Assembly: GCF_013466605.1 (NCBI RefSeq)
Contig: NZ_CP059162.1
Coordinates: 992,001-1,056,000 of the forward strand
Reading direction: 5' to 3'
Origin: Pseudomonas chlororaphis subsp. aurantiaca
GTDB lineage: Bacteria; Pseudomonadota; Gammaproteobacteria; Pseudomonadales; Pseudomonadaceae
Length of the DNA: 64,000 nucleotides
Shown here in pieces: positions 8,554-15,900 of the stretch. Below the pieces are notes generated by a model. The model saw nothing but the letters and a program-made list of their open reading frames with translations, was not told where the DNA came from and searched no databases. Made by a program: the position numbers and the translations under genes. The first letter of the stretch is position 1, and every line of letters begins with the position of its first letter.

Positions 8554-8991
8554 TCAAGGAGTGGAACGAACGTACAGGAATGACGCATTTGTATAAATAT
8601 TGACGAATTTGACCGTATGCGCTGGTTTTTTCTGGTGCATGGATTGCCTTCTTACGGGGCGGCCAGGGCGAATCGTGCCTCCGGTTGGTGCGTCGCTGGA
8701 GCGGGTGTCGACCGGCTTCTGGTTGAGCCACCTGGCCTTGCCTGCCTGGCGCAAATGTTTGGTGCATTGGGTTGACCGACTGAAGTAGGGCGGCTTGACG
8801 GGGGAGGCCGTGGAGAACGGATGCCTGGGATCTTGCAGGCGATGGCGGGTGAACAGCGCATCGTCGGCGGTGTTGACGTTGGGGCTCGCAGTGAAGTTGT
8901 CACTGTGGAGGTTGCGGGTGGCGTGTGACGGTGGGATGCCGAGGATCAGCCCCGCTGTCTGCCAAACCTGGAGCGGAAAGGTCTTACGCAT
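8554..8991 (-). pseudogene. Decayed relic of a dppA-type binding protein
   Basis: The reverse-strand frame from the ATG at 8991 carries a signal-peptide-like start followed by fragments that align in order to the intact paralogues: NTADDALFTRHRLQDPRHPF (compare NADDVLFTFNRMLDKDMPF), a following PPYF (compare FPYF), then GKARWLNQKPVDTR (compare GKPGDINQKPIGTG). The roughly 60 residues normally between the last two blocks, and everything C-terminal, are missing. About 145 codons remain against 540 in the family. The surviving segments are substituted at conserved positions, so this is an old, internally deleted pseudogene of a fourth binding protein. A short expressed remnant cannot be excluded. 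Confidence 0.7.
8581..8611 (-). promoter_or_regulatory. Direct repeats TGACG(C/A)ATTTG upstream of dppA paralogue
   Basis: Two 11-base repeats, TGACGCATTTG at 8581-8591 and TGACGAATTTG at 8601-8611, start exactly 20 bases apart (two helical turns) and flank an AT-rich stretch. They lie 141-171 bases upstream of the 8440 start codon. The arrangement suits a dimeric regulator; the nearby PsdR-like protein is the obvious candidate. Confidence 0.4.
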
Positions 8992-9145
8992 GCAAACCTC
9001 ATTTTTTCTTTTTCTAGGGTGCATCTGAGGATTGGCCTTGTGGGCCGGGACAACTCGCCTTCTATGGGGAGTGGATGCAACCCCATGGACCCTGTGTGGC
9101 GACGGCGATCGCTTGTTGTGTGGTTGATTGACGATTCGCCGATGC

Positions 9146-9193
9146 CGAAATTAAGTCATGCTGAAATCGTGGTCAACGAAAATTAAGCGTGAC
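9146..9193. promoter_or_regulatory. Paired AATTAAG repeats between relic and psdR-like gene
   Basis: CGAAATTAAGTCATG (9146-9160) and CGAAAATTAAGCGTGAC (9177-9193) are imperfect direct repeats, about three helical turns apart, in an AT-rich island. They lie upstream of the decayed binding-protein relic and just past the end of the psdR-like gene, and may be a leftover operator of the lost gene. Confidence 0.3.
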
Positions 9194-9252
9194 TAACATT
9201 TCTCTTGCGCACGAGATGTCTGTGAGGTTGCGCAGGCGGCCACGGGGCGGGT

Positions 9253-9816
9253 TCAGGCCGCTGAATGGTCGTCGAACAGGCCCATGGTCGTGACGGTCAA
9301 TACTTCCGCCGGGCCGTTGCCGGCGTTGGCAAGGTAGTGCGGTTTGGTCGAGTCGAAGTGCACCGAGTCGCCGGCGCCGAGGGGATACTGCTGCCCCTCG
9401 ATGGTGTAGACAATCTGCCCCGAAAGAACGTAGGAGAACTCGGAGCCATCATGGGAAATCAGTTCCGACTGGTAGCCCACCGGTATGTTCATCTTCACCG
9501 CGTTGATCAGGTTGCCGGGAAAGGAACTGGACAGCCGCTCGTAGGACAGGGGCTGGCCTTCGATGGTGTAGCGCACCCGCTTGCCGTCGTGGGAGTCGGG
9601 CTGTGCCTGGGTCGGCTGGTCGAAGAGGGCATTCAGCGGAACGTTCAGGGACTTGGCAATGTTGACCAGGGAGGAGATCGAGACTCCGGTGAGATTGCGT
9701 TCCGCCTGGGAGAGAAAACTGGCGGTCAAACCGGATTCGCTGGCAATCTGGCGCAGGGTTTTCTTGGCGGCGCGGCGATAGCGACGCAGGCGTTCGCCGA
9801 TGCGATCTGCGGTCAT
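9253..9816 (-). CDS. psdR: XRE-family cupin transcriptional regulator, PsdR-like
   Basis: 187-residue DNA-binding regulator. An N-terminal XRE helix-turn-helix (residues about 8-62: GERLRRYRRAAKKTLRQIA, then ESGLTASFLSQAERNLTGVS) is followed by a C-terminal cupin domain (about 110-180, with FSYVLSGQIVYTIEGQQY and GDSVHFDSTKPH). This is the architecture of PsdR, which in P. aeruginosa represses the adjacent dpp peptide-uptake genes and affects growth on protein. Its place beside the dpp cluster supports the same role. The metallopeptidase gene mdpA that neighbours psdR in P. aeruginosa is absent here. Confidence 0.85.
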   Translation of the reverse strand: MTADRIGERLRRYRRAAKKTLRQIASESGLTASFLSQAERNLTGVSISSLVNIAKSLNVPLNALFDQPTQAQPDSHDGKRVRYTIEGQPLSYERLSSSFPGNLINAVKMNIPVGYQSELISHDGSEFSYVLSGQIVYTIEGQQYPLGAGDSVHFDSTKPHYLANAGNGPAEVLTVTTMGLFDDHSAA

Positions 9817-9976
9817 TTGGAGAGACTCTTATAGGAAAGGCGCAGTATACCCGGTGGACGTCAATGACGCCTGGTGGGCGCAATACCGAGGTCGGTAACT
9901 TTAGCATCACCGACGTGGTCGAGTTCAGCCCCTCCCCAAGGCGAGTCCCTCGGGCTCGGGTTGAAATAGTGGGTAG

Positions 9977-10015
9977 AAAAAAGGCGGTAACCTGATTTTG
10001 CTGGAGGTTACCGCC
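9977..10015 (-). terminator. Intrinsic terminator of the SIMPL-domain gene
   Basis: Perfect 10-bp stem GGCGGTAACC (9983-9992) / GGTTACCGCC (10006-10015); read on the - strand it is followed by a run of six T. It begins 22 bases after the stop of the gene ending at 10038. Confidence 0.85.
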
Positions 10016-10037
10016 GTTTCGGAAGGCAGGGAAAACG

Positions 10038-10754
10038 TTACGGCATCAGGACTTCGATCGAGCCATCGGCGGTCATGCTGACCTGGCTGGTGCCGGCTTC
10101 GACTTCCGGAGTGACCGGCGCCGCATCCATGCCCGCGGCTTTCATCATCATCTGGCCCCGCAGGTACGGCTGTGGATAACCGTTGCTGTTGAGGTTCAGG
10201 TTGACGATCTTGTAGCCCTTGCCGCCCAGCGCTTCGGTGGTCAGTTGCGCGCGTGCCTTGAAGGCGTCGACCGCCTCCTTGAGCAGCTTGTCTTCGCTGG
10301 CCTTGCGGGTCGGGTCGGCGATGGCGAAGTCCATGCCGCCCATCTTCAGGTCGGTCAGCAGTTCGCCGGTGAGCTTGGACAGTGCGGCAAAGTCCGAGCT
10401 TTCCAGGCGCAGCTCGGCGCGTTCACGCCAGCCGGTGATCTTCTGGCCCTTGGTGTCGTAGATCGGGTAGCTGTTGCGGCTGCCCTGGCGCAAGGTGATG
10501 TCCTTGACCTGGCGTGCCTGGCCCAGGGCCTTGTTCATGGTGGTGGTGATTTCCGCGGCGAGCTTGGCCGGGTCGGCATTCTGCGATTCGCTGTAGAGGG
10601 TGACGATCATCAGGTCGCGGGCCACTTCCTGACTGACTTCGGCGCGCAGGGAGATCTGGTTGTAATGAAGCTCATCGGCGGCCAGGGCCGGCAGGCTGGC
10701 GAGGGTGCCGGCGCTGAGGGCGAGAAGGGCGGCGCTGCGACTGAATGTATGCAT
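10038..10754 (-). CDS. SIMPL-domain (DUF541) periplasmic protein
   Basis: 238-residue exported protein with a signal peptide (SAALLALSAGTLASLPALAA, cleavage before DELHYN). The mature part matches the SIMPL/DUF541 domain: an early VSQEVARDLMIVTLYSE strand, KALGQARQVKDITLRQGSRN, then the WRERAELRLESSDFAALSKL block. The family is of unknown biochemical role (interaction partner and oxidative-stress-linked members are known elsewhere). It stands alone: own ribosome site (AAGGAG), own terminator, and divergent from roxS with about 265 bases between. Confidence 0.8.
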   Translation of the reverse strand: MHTFSRSAALLALSAGTLASLPALAADELHYNQISLRAEVSQEVARDLMIVTLYSESQNADPAKLAAEITTTMNKALGQARQVKDITLRQGSRNSYPIYDTKGQKITGWRERAELRLESSDFAALSKLTGELLTDLKMGGMDFAIADPTRKASEDKLLKEAVDAFKARAQLTTEALGGKGYKIVNLNLNSNGYPQPYLRGQMMMKAAGMDAAPVTPEVEAGTSQVSMTADGSIEVLMP

Positions 10755-10883
10755 GAAAACTCCTTGAGTGCGGTCCGCAGGTATTGGGTCCCAGCCTGCG
10801 TGAAACCATCAGACTCTAGCTTTTATTGTCTGGTTCGGCCCGTTAACAACTTCTATACATCTATTACCCAACGCCAACTGCGG

Positions 10884-10922
10884 TGCTTTTGTAGGGGCAA
10901 GGCTTGCCTGCGATTGGCCGTT
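10884..10922. repeat. Single REP-like element
   Basis: GGCAAG and CTTGCC form a short inverted repeat inside TTGTAGGGGCAAGGCTTGCC followed by TGCGATTGG, which resembles one half of the Pseudomonas REP sequences seen elsewhere in this window. It lies in the divergent gap between the SIMPL gene and roxS. Confidence 0.45.
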
Positions 10923-11019
10923 GCACAAGACTGTGGCGGTTTGCCGCAGTTTTGCCTGTCTGGGCCGCTGCTTGGTTATACTCGTCGCGATCCGCCTGGA
11001 GCGCTCATCAGGAGAGCTC

Positions 11020-12282
11020 ATGCTCGCCCCCGTACAACTGCTTTCCGCCACTCGCCAGAACCTCTGGCGTCTGACTTTCATCCGCATCCTGGTTCTGGCC
11101 GCTCAGGCCGGTTCGGTGGGGCTCGCCTACTGGTTCGACCTGCTGCCGCTGCCCTGGCTGCAACTGGCCGTCACCCTGGGCCTGTCGCTGATTCTCTGTG
11201 CCTTCACCGCCATTCGCCTGCGCACCTCGTGGCCGGTCACCGAGCTGGAATACGCCGTGCAACTGGCCTGTGACCTGTTTATCCACAGTGCCCTGCTGTA
11301 TTTCTCCGGCGGCTCGACCAACCCCTTCGTCTCCTATTACCTGGTGCCGCTGACTATCGCCGCCGTGACCTTGCCATGGCGCTACTCGGTGGTCCTTTCC
11401 GGCATCGCGCTGACCATGTACACCTTGCTGCTGGCGCAGTTCTACCCGCTGCAGACTTTCCCCATCGCCCGGGAAAACCTGCAGATCTACGGGATGTGGC
11501 TGAGCTTCGCCCTGGCCGCGGCGGTGATCACCTTCTTCGCCGCGAGGATGGCCGAGGAGCTGCGACGCCAGGAAGAGCTGCGGGCGATCCGCCGCGAAGA
11601 GGGCCTGCGCGACCAGCAGTTGCTGGCTGTCGCGACCCAGGCCGCCGGTGCCGCCCACGAACTGGGAACGCCTCTGGCGACCATGAGTGTGCTGCTCAAG
11701 GAAATGCGCCAGGACAACCTCGACCCGCTGCTGCAGGATGACCTGGGCGTACTCCAGGATCAGGTCAAACTGTGCAAGGAAACCTTGCAGCAACTGGTGC
11801 GCGCCGCCGAGGCCAACCGCCGGATGGCCGTGGAAATGCAGGATGTCAGCGTCTGGCTCGATGAAGCGCTGAACCGCTGGCACCTGATGCGCCCCGAAGC
11901 CACTTATCGTTTCCAGTTGCTGGGCCAGGGGCCGATGCCGCGGGTAGCGCCGCCGCCGGACCTGACCCAGGCGTTGCTCAACCTGCTGAACAATGCCGCC
12001 GACGCCTGTCCGGAAGGGCTGGAAGTGCAGTTGGATTGGGACGCCGAGAACCTGACCATCAGCATTCGCGACCACGGCGCCGGTGTGCCGCTGGCCATCG
12101 CCGAGCAGATCGGCAAACCGTTTTTTACCACCAAGGGCAAAGGTTTCGGCCTGGGCCTGTTTTTGAGCAAAGCCAGCGTGACACGCGCCGGCGGCTCAGT
12201 GAAACTCTACAGTCATGAGGAAGGCGGCACGCTCACCGAGCTGCGTCTGCCCCACGGCGCCCGAGGAGACCAACATGAGTGA
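11020..12282 (+). CDS. roxS: Redox-sensing histidine kinase RoxS (RegB/PrrB family)
   Basis: 420-residue membrane sensor kinase. Start ATG 11020 is preceded by AGGAGAG and matches RegB-type N-termini; an upstream in-frame start at 10921 lacks this. Six hydrophobic segments fill residues about 18-180. GGSTNPF at 97-103 is the RegB-family heptapeptide linked to quinone binding. The phosphoacceptor is His213 (AAHELGTPLA). ATP-binding N (LLNLLNNAADA) and G boxes (KGFGLGLFLSKA) complete the kinase. It responds to respiratory redox state and phosphorylates RoxR, known in pseudomonads to control the cyanide-insensitive and other terminal oxidases. It overlaps roxR by 8 bases. Confidence 0.93.
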   Translation: MLAPVQLLSATRQNLWRLTFIRILVLAAQAGSVGLAYWFDLLPLPWLQLAVTLGLSLILCAFTAIRLRTSWPVTELEYAVQLACDLFIHSALLYFSGGSTNPFVSYYLVPLTIAAVTLPWRYSVVLSGIALTMYTLLLAQFYPLQTFPIARENLQIYGMWLSFALAAAVITFFAARMAEELRRQEELRAIRREEGLRDQQLLAVATQAAGAAHELGTPLATMSVLLKEMRQDNLDPLLQDDLGVLQDQVKLCKETLQQLVRAAEANRRMAVEMQDVSVWLDEALNRWHLMRPEATYRFQLLGQGPMPRVAPPPDLTQALLNLLNNAADACPEGLEVQLDWDAENLTISIRDHGAGVPLAIAEQIGKPFFTTKGKGFGLGLFLSKASVTRAGGSVKLYSHEEGGTLTELRLPHGARGDQHE

Positions 12283-12835
12283 CGAAATCCAAGTCGAAGG
12301 CGAAGAACTGCCGCATCTGTTGCTGGTGGATGACGACGCCACCTTCACCCGGGTGATGGCGCGGGCCATGAGCCGTCGCGGCTTTCGCGTCAGCACCGCG
12401 GGTTCCGCCGAGGAAGGCCTGGCCCTCGCCCAGCAGGACCTGCCGGACTTCGCCGCGCTGGACCTGAAGATGGACGGCGATTCCGGCCTGGTGCTGCTGC
12501 CCAAGCTGCTCGAGCTCGACCCGGAAATGCGCGTGGTGATCCTCACCGGTTATTCGAGCATCGCCACCGCGGTCGAAGCGATCAAGCGCGGCGCCTGCAA
12601 CTACCTGTGCAAACCGGCCGACGCCGATGACGTGCTGGCCGCGCTGCTCTCCGAGCACGCCGACCTCGACACCCTGGTGCCGGAAAACCCGATGTCGGTG
12701 GACCGCCTGCAATGGGAGCACATCCAGCGGGTGCTGACCGAACACGAAGGCAACATCTCCGCCACTGCCCGCGCCCTGGGCATGCACCGCCGAACGCTGC
12801 AGCGCAAGTTGCAGAAGCGCCCGGTTCGTCGCTGA
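12275..12835 (+). CDS. roxR: Response regulator RoxR (RegA/PrrA/ActR family)
   Basis: 186-residue DNA-binding response regulator. The receiver domain (about 13-125) has the acidic pair in LLLVDDD, phosphoacceptor Asp63 (ALDLKMDG), and the switch residues in ILTGYSS and CNYLCKPA. A short linker leads to a Fis-type helix-turn-helix at the C-terminus (GNISATARALGMHRRTLQRK), nearly invariant in the RegA family. I took ATG 12275 because the upstream 20 codons are overlap with roxS and the ATG gives the normal family length. Translational coupling with roxS is expected from the ATGAGTGA overlap. Confidence 0.93.
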   Translation: MSDEIQVEGEELPHLLLVDDDATFTRVMARAMSRRGFRVSTAGSAEEGLALAQQDLPDFAALDLKMDGDSGLVLLPKLLELDPEMRVVILTGYSSIATAVEAIKRGACNYLCKPADADDVLAALLSEHADLDTLVPENPMSVDRLQWEHIQRVLTEHEGNISATARALGMHRRTLQRKLQKRPVRR

Positions 12836-12874
12836 ACCGCGACTGAACGAATGTCCTCGGGACGAGTGAAAAAG

Positions 12875-12900
12875 CGAGCCGATCCTCTATGATCGGCTCG
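12875..12900 (+). terminator. Stem-loop after roxR
   Basis: Perfect 10-bp stem CGAGCCGATC (12875-12884) / GATCGGCTCG (12891-12900), loop CTCTAT. The T-content behind it is weak (ATGCTTGTCCTTATC), so termination is probably partial or the hairpin protects the roxSR 3' end. Confidence 0.55.
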
Positions 12901-12929
12901 ATGCTTGTCCTTATCACAATCGAGCCTTG

Positions 12930-14660
12930 ATGATGAATCAGAACGCTGAGTATTCCGCGGTCAACGATACTGTGCGCGGGCAGTTTTTCCGTCGTGTCTG
13001 GGAAATGACTACGCCTTACTGGCGCAGCGAGGAGAAGGGCAAGGCCTGGCTGCTGCTGTTCGCGGTGGTCGCCCTGACCCTGTTCAGCGTGGCGATCTCG
13101 GTGTGGATCAACAGCTGGTACAAGGACTTCTACAACGCCCTGCAAAGGAAGGATGAAGCAGCCTTCTGGCAACTGATCCTGTATTTCTGCGGGATTGCCA
13201 CGGTGGCCATCCTGGCCGCGGTCTACCGGCTCTACCTGACCCAGATGCTGACCATCCGCTGGCGCGCCTGGCTCACGGAAAAACACTTCGCCCGCTGGCT
13301 GGGCCACAAGAACTATTACCAGCTGGAGCAGGGCGGCTACACCGATAACCCGGACCAGCGGATTTCCGAAGACCTCAACAGCTTCACCAGCAATACCCTG
13401 GGGCTCGCCCTGGGCCTGCTGCGTACCGTGGTCAGCCTGGTGTCGTTCTCGATCATCCTGTGGGGCGTGTCGGGCAGTATCGAAGTCTTCGGCTACACCA
13501 TTCCCGGCTACATGTTCTGGTGCGCTCTGGTGTACGCCGCCGTCGGCAGCTGGCTGACCCACCTGATCGGTCGACGCCTGATCGGCTTGAACAACAACCA
13601 GCAACGTTTCGAGGCGGACCTGCGTTTCTCCATGGTGCGGGTACGCGAGAACGCCGAGAGCATCGCCCTGTACGACGGCGAGCCGAACGAGAACAAACGC
13701 TTGAGCGCTCGCTTCGGCATGGTCTGGCACAACTTCTGGGACATCATGAAAGTGTCCAAGCGCCTGACCTTCTTCACCTCGGGCTATGGTCAGATCGCGA
13801 TCATTTTCCCCTTCATCGTCGCGGCCCCTCGTTACCTGACAGGCAAGATCGAGCTGGGCGAGCTGATGCAGATCAACTCGGCATTCGGCAACGTCCAGGA
13901 GAACTTCAGCTGGTTCATCACCGCTTATTCTGATCTCGCGGCCTGGCGCGCCACCTGTGACCGTCTGCTGAGCTTTCGCCAGGCCATGAGCGAAAACGAA
14001 GAGTGCGCGCCGGCCATCGACGTGCAGAACCAGGGCGAAACCCTGCAAGTGCATAACCTCGGCCTGGATCTGGCGGATGGCCGGCACCTGCTGGCCGGTG
14101 CCGAGATGACCGTGAGCCCCGGCGAGCGCCTGATGCTCAGCGGCCGCTCCGGCAGCGGCAAGAGTACCCTGCTGCGGGCGATGGGGCGGCTCTGGCCGGC
14201 TGGTCACGGCAGCATCCGCATGCCCGCCGAGCGTTATCTGTTCCTGCCGCAGAAGCCTTACCTGCCGATCGGTAGCCTGCGCGAAGCCTTGAGTTATCCA
14301 CAGTCGGGCGACACTTACCCGCAGGAGCGTTATGCACAGGTGCTGGAAACCTGCCGCCTGCCGCACCTGGTGTCCCGCCTGGACGAGAGCAATCACTGGC
14401 AGCGCATGTTGTCTCCGGGCGAGCAGCAGCGCCTGGCTTTTGCCCGTGCGTTGCTCTATGCGCCGCAATGGCTGTACATGGATGAGGCCACCTCGGCCAT
14501 GGACGAAGAAGACGAAGCGACCCTGTACCAGGCGCTGATCGACCAGCTTCCGGGGCTGAGCATTGTCAGCGTCGGGCATCGCAGCAGCCTCAAGCGTTTC
14601 CACCCGCGGCACATCCGCATCGAGCGCGGGCATCTGGTCGACCAGGCGGTGACGGTGTAG
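12930..14660 (+). CDS. SbmA/BacA/YddA-type ABC transporter, fused membrane-ATPase
   Basis: About 576-residue half-transporter with membrane and ATPase domains in one chain. The N-terminal ABC_membrane_2 domain (about residues 30-340) has helices such as AWLLLFAVVALTLFSVAISVW and the NSWYKDFYNALQRKD segment typical of the SbmA/BacA/YddA class. The ATPase domain carries Walker [12 protein letters not shown], signature LSPGEQQRLAFARAL, Walker B WLYMDEATSAMDEED and switch His VGHRSS. Relatives import peptides or cobalamin-like molecules, or export; direction and substrate are not predictable here. Start choice is between ATG 12930 and 12933, both consistent. It is a lone gene between roxR and a GntR regulator. 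Confidence 0.85.
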   Translation: MMNQNAEYSAVNDTVRGQFFRRVWEMTTPYWRSEEKGKAWLLLFAVVALTLFSVAISVWINSWYKDFYNALQRKDEAAFWQLILYFCGIATVAILAAVYRLYLTQMLTIRWRAWLTEKHFARWLGHKNYYQLEQGGYTDNPDQRISEDLNSFTSNTLGLALGLLRTVVSLVSFSIILWGVSGSIEVFGYTIPGYMFWCALVYAAVGSWLTHLIGRRLIGLNNNQQRFEADLRFSMVRVRENAESIALYDGEPNENKRLSARFGMVWHNFWDIMKVSKRLTFFTSGYGQIAIIFPFIVAAPRYLTGKIELGELMQINSAFGNVQENFSWFITAYSDLAAWRATCDRLLSFRQAMSENEECAPAIDVQNQGETLQVHNLGLDLADGRHLLAGAEMTVSPGERLMLSGRSGSGKSTLLRAMGRLWPAGHGSIRMPAERYLFLPQKPYLPIGSLREALSYPQSGDTYPQERYAQVLETCRLPHLVSRLDESNHWQRMLSPGEQQRLAFARALLYAPQWLYMDEATSAMDEEDEATLYQALIDQLPGLSIVSVGHRSSLKRFHPRHIRIERGHLVDQAVTV

Positions 14661-14727
14661 TCAACAGTGATCGTACAACTCGGCTGAGCTATGATGCGTC
14701 ATCAGTTTTCGGAGAAAGATCTTCACC

Positions 14728-15477
14728 ATGGACAACCAGAACATGGCGCCCCGCCTTCCACGCAAGCGCCGTAGCCTCGCCCAGGAACTGGTGACCGTGC
14801 TGTCGGAGCAGATTCGCGACGGTCAGCTCAAGCGCGGTGACAAGTTGCCCACCGAGTCGGCGATCATGGAGGCCCATGGCGTCAGCCGGACCGTGGTGCG
14901 CGAAGCCATTTCCCGGTTGCAGGCCGCTGGCCAGGTGGAAACCCGCCACGGCATCGGCACCTTTGTGCTCGACACACCGAGCCCGAGCGGCTTCAGGATC
15001 GATCCGGCGACCGTGGTGACCTTGCGCGATGTGCTGGCGATCCTGGAACTGCGCATCAGCCTGGAAGTGGAGTCGGCCGGGCTGGCCGCGCAGCGGCGCA
15101 GCACCGAGCAACTGGCGGCGATGCGGGCGGCGCTGGATGCCCTCAATGAAAGCGTGGCCCACGACAGCGATGCGGTGGCCTCGGATTTCCAGTTCCACCT
15201 GCAGATTGCCCTGGCCACGGGCAACCGCTATTTCACCGACATCATGACCCACCTGGGGACCAGCATCATTCCGCGCACCCGCCTGAATTCGGCGCGCCTG
15301 GCTCACGACGATCAGCAGCACTACATGAGCCGCCTGAGCCGTGAGCATGAAGAAATCTATGAAGCCATTGCCCGCCAGGATTCGGACGCGGCCCGGGCGG
15401 CCATGCGCCTGCACCTGACCAACAGCCGCGAACGGCTGCGCCATGCCCATGAAGAAGCAGAGGCGCAGCGCGGGTAA
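14728..15477 (+). CDS. GntR-family transcriptional regulator, FadR/FCD type
   Basis: 249-residue regulator. The winged helix-turn-helix spans residues about 15-85 (LPTESAIMEAHGVSRTVVREA, then RHGIGTFV) and an FCD ligand domain about 95-235. That domain shows the Asp/His residues of the metal-binding pocket (DFQFHLQIALATGN, EHEEIYEAI and MRLHLTNS). FCD regulators usually sense carboxylic or sugar acids. Two kilobases downstream lies the galactarate/glucarate operon with an inverted-repeat operator typical of this class, so I infer that this protein regulates it. The unrelated phospholipase module lies between. Ribosome site GGAGAAAG precedes the ATG. Confidence 0.85.
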   Translation: MDNQNMAPRLPRKRRSLAQELVTVLSEQIRDGQLKRGDKLPTESAIMEAHGVSRTVVREAISRLQAAGQVETRHGIGTFVLDTPSPSGFRIDPATVVTLRDVLAILELRISLEVESAGLAAQRRSTEQLAAMRAALDALNESVAHDSDAVASDFQFHLQIALATGNRYFTDIMTHLGTSIIPRTRLNSARLAHDDQQHYMSRLSREHEEIYEAIARQDSDAARAAMRLHLTNSRERLRHAHEEAEAQRG

Positions 15478-15480
15478 ACG

Positions 15481-15517
15481 CAACAGGCGCCAGACCGGGG
15501 AGGTTTGGCGCCTGTTG
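15481..15517 (+). terminator. Stem-loop after the GntR regulator gene
   Basis: Perfect 12-bp inverted repeat, 15481-15492 with 15506-15517, starting 4 bases after the stop codon. The tail is T-poor (TCGGTTGTCG), so it is a good hairpin with an imperfect tail. The following stretch to 15650 holds only degenerate REP-like fragments. Confidence 0.65.
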
Positions 15518-15695
15518 TCGGTTGTCGCGAGCAGGCTTTCCATCGAATGCGTAGCAGCGTCCTAAATGGCGAGCGCTGTTCTGCCGGAAGAAAATCATCG
15601 CCTGGACAGTCGTTATCGCGGGCAAGTCGGATCGCCGCCTGCTACTACAGAAACGCTGCTTGTCCTCGGTAGGGCGAAGCGTGCTCGCGCTGCTT

Positions 15696-15887
15696 TTAGC
15701 GGCCTTTGAGAATCGAGCGATCCACCCTCACGGCCAGTTGCCCGGCAGCGGGCTTGGCATCGAAGGCCACGCGCCCTTGCTGGTCGACGGTTGCCCGCGC
15801 GACGGGAGCACCGTTGACCAGCAGTTCCAGGGGCGCGCCCTGCAGGGATTGGCCCGAGGCCAGTTCTAGAGTCAGATTGATAGCCAT
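15696..15887 (-). CDS. 63-residue protein co-transcribed with the phospholipase-like gene
   Basis: Small protein starting at ATG 15887 with a strong ribosome site (AAGGACATCGAC), 13 bases after the stop of the phospholipase C-like gene, hence in one transcript. It is predicted all-beta: alternating stretches such as INLTLELASGQ, LELLVNGAPVARATV, GRVAFDAKPAAGQLAVRV. No signal peptide, membrane segment or cysteine. I do not recognise a family. By position it could be a specificity, chaperone or immunity partner of the phospholipase, but nothing in the sequence proves it. Confidence 0.7.
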   Translation of the reverse strand: MAINLTLELASGQSLQGAPLELLVNGAPVARATVDQQGRVAFDAKPAAGQLAVRVDRSILKGR

Positions 15888-15900
15888 GTCGATGTCCTTA

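Noticed and set aside
10921..11019. Extended RoxS N-terminus from 10921
   Set aside because: The extra 33 codons overlap a REP-like repeat and promoter region; ATG 11020 has a ribosome site and matches the family start.
12582..14633. 683-codon frame opposite the ABC transporter
   Set aside because: Antisense to a protein with intact Walker and signature motifs; no start signals of its own.
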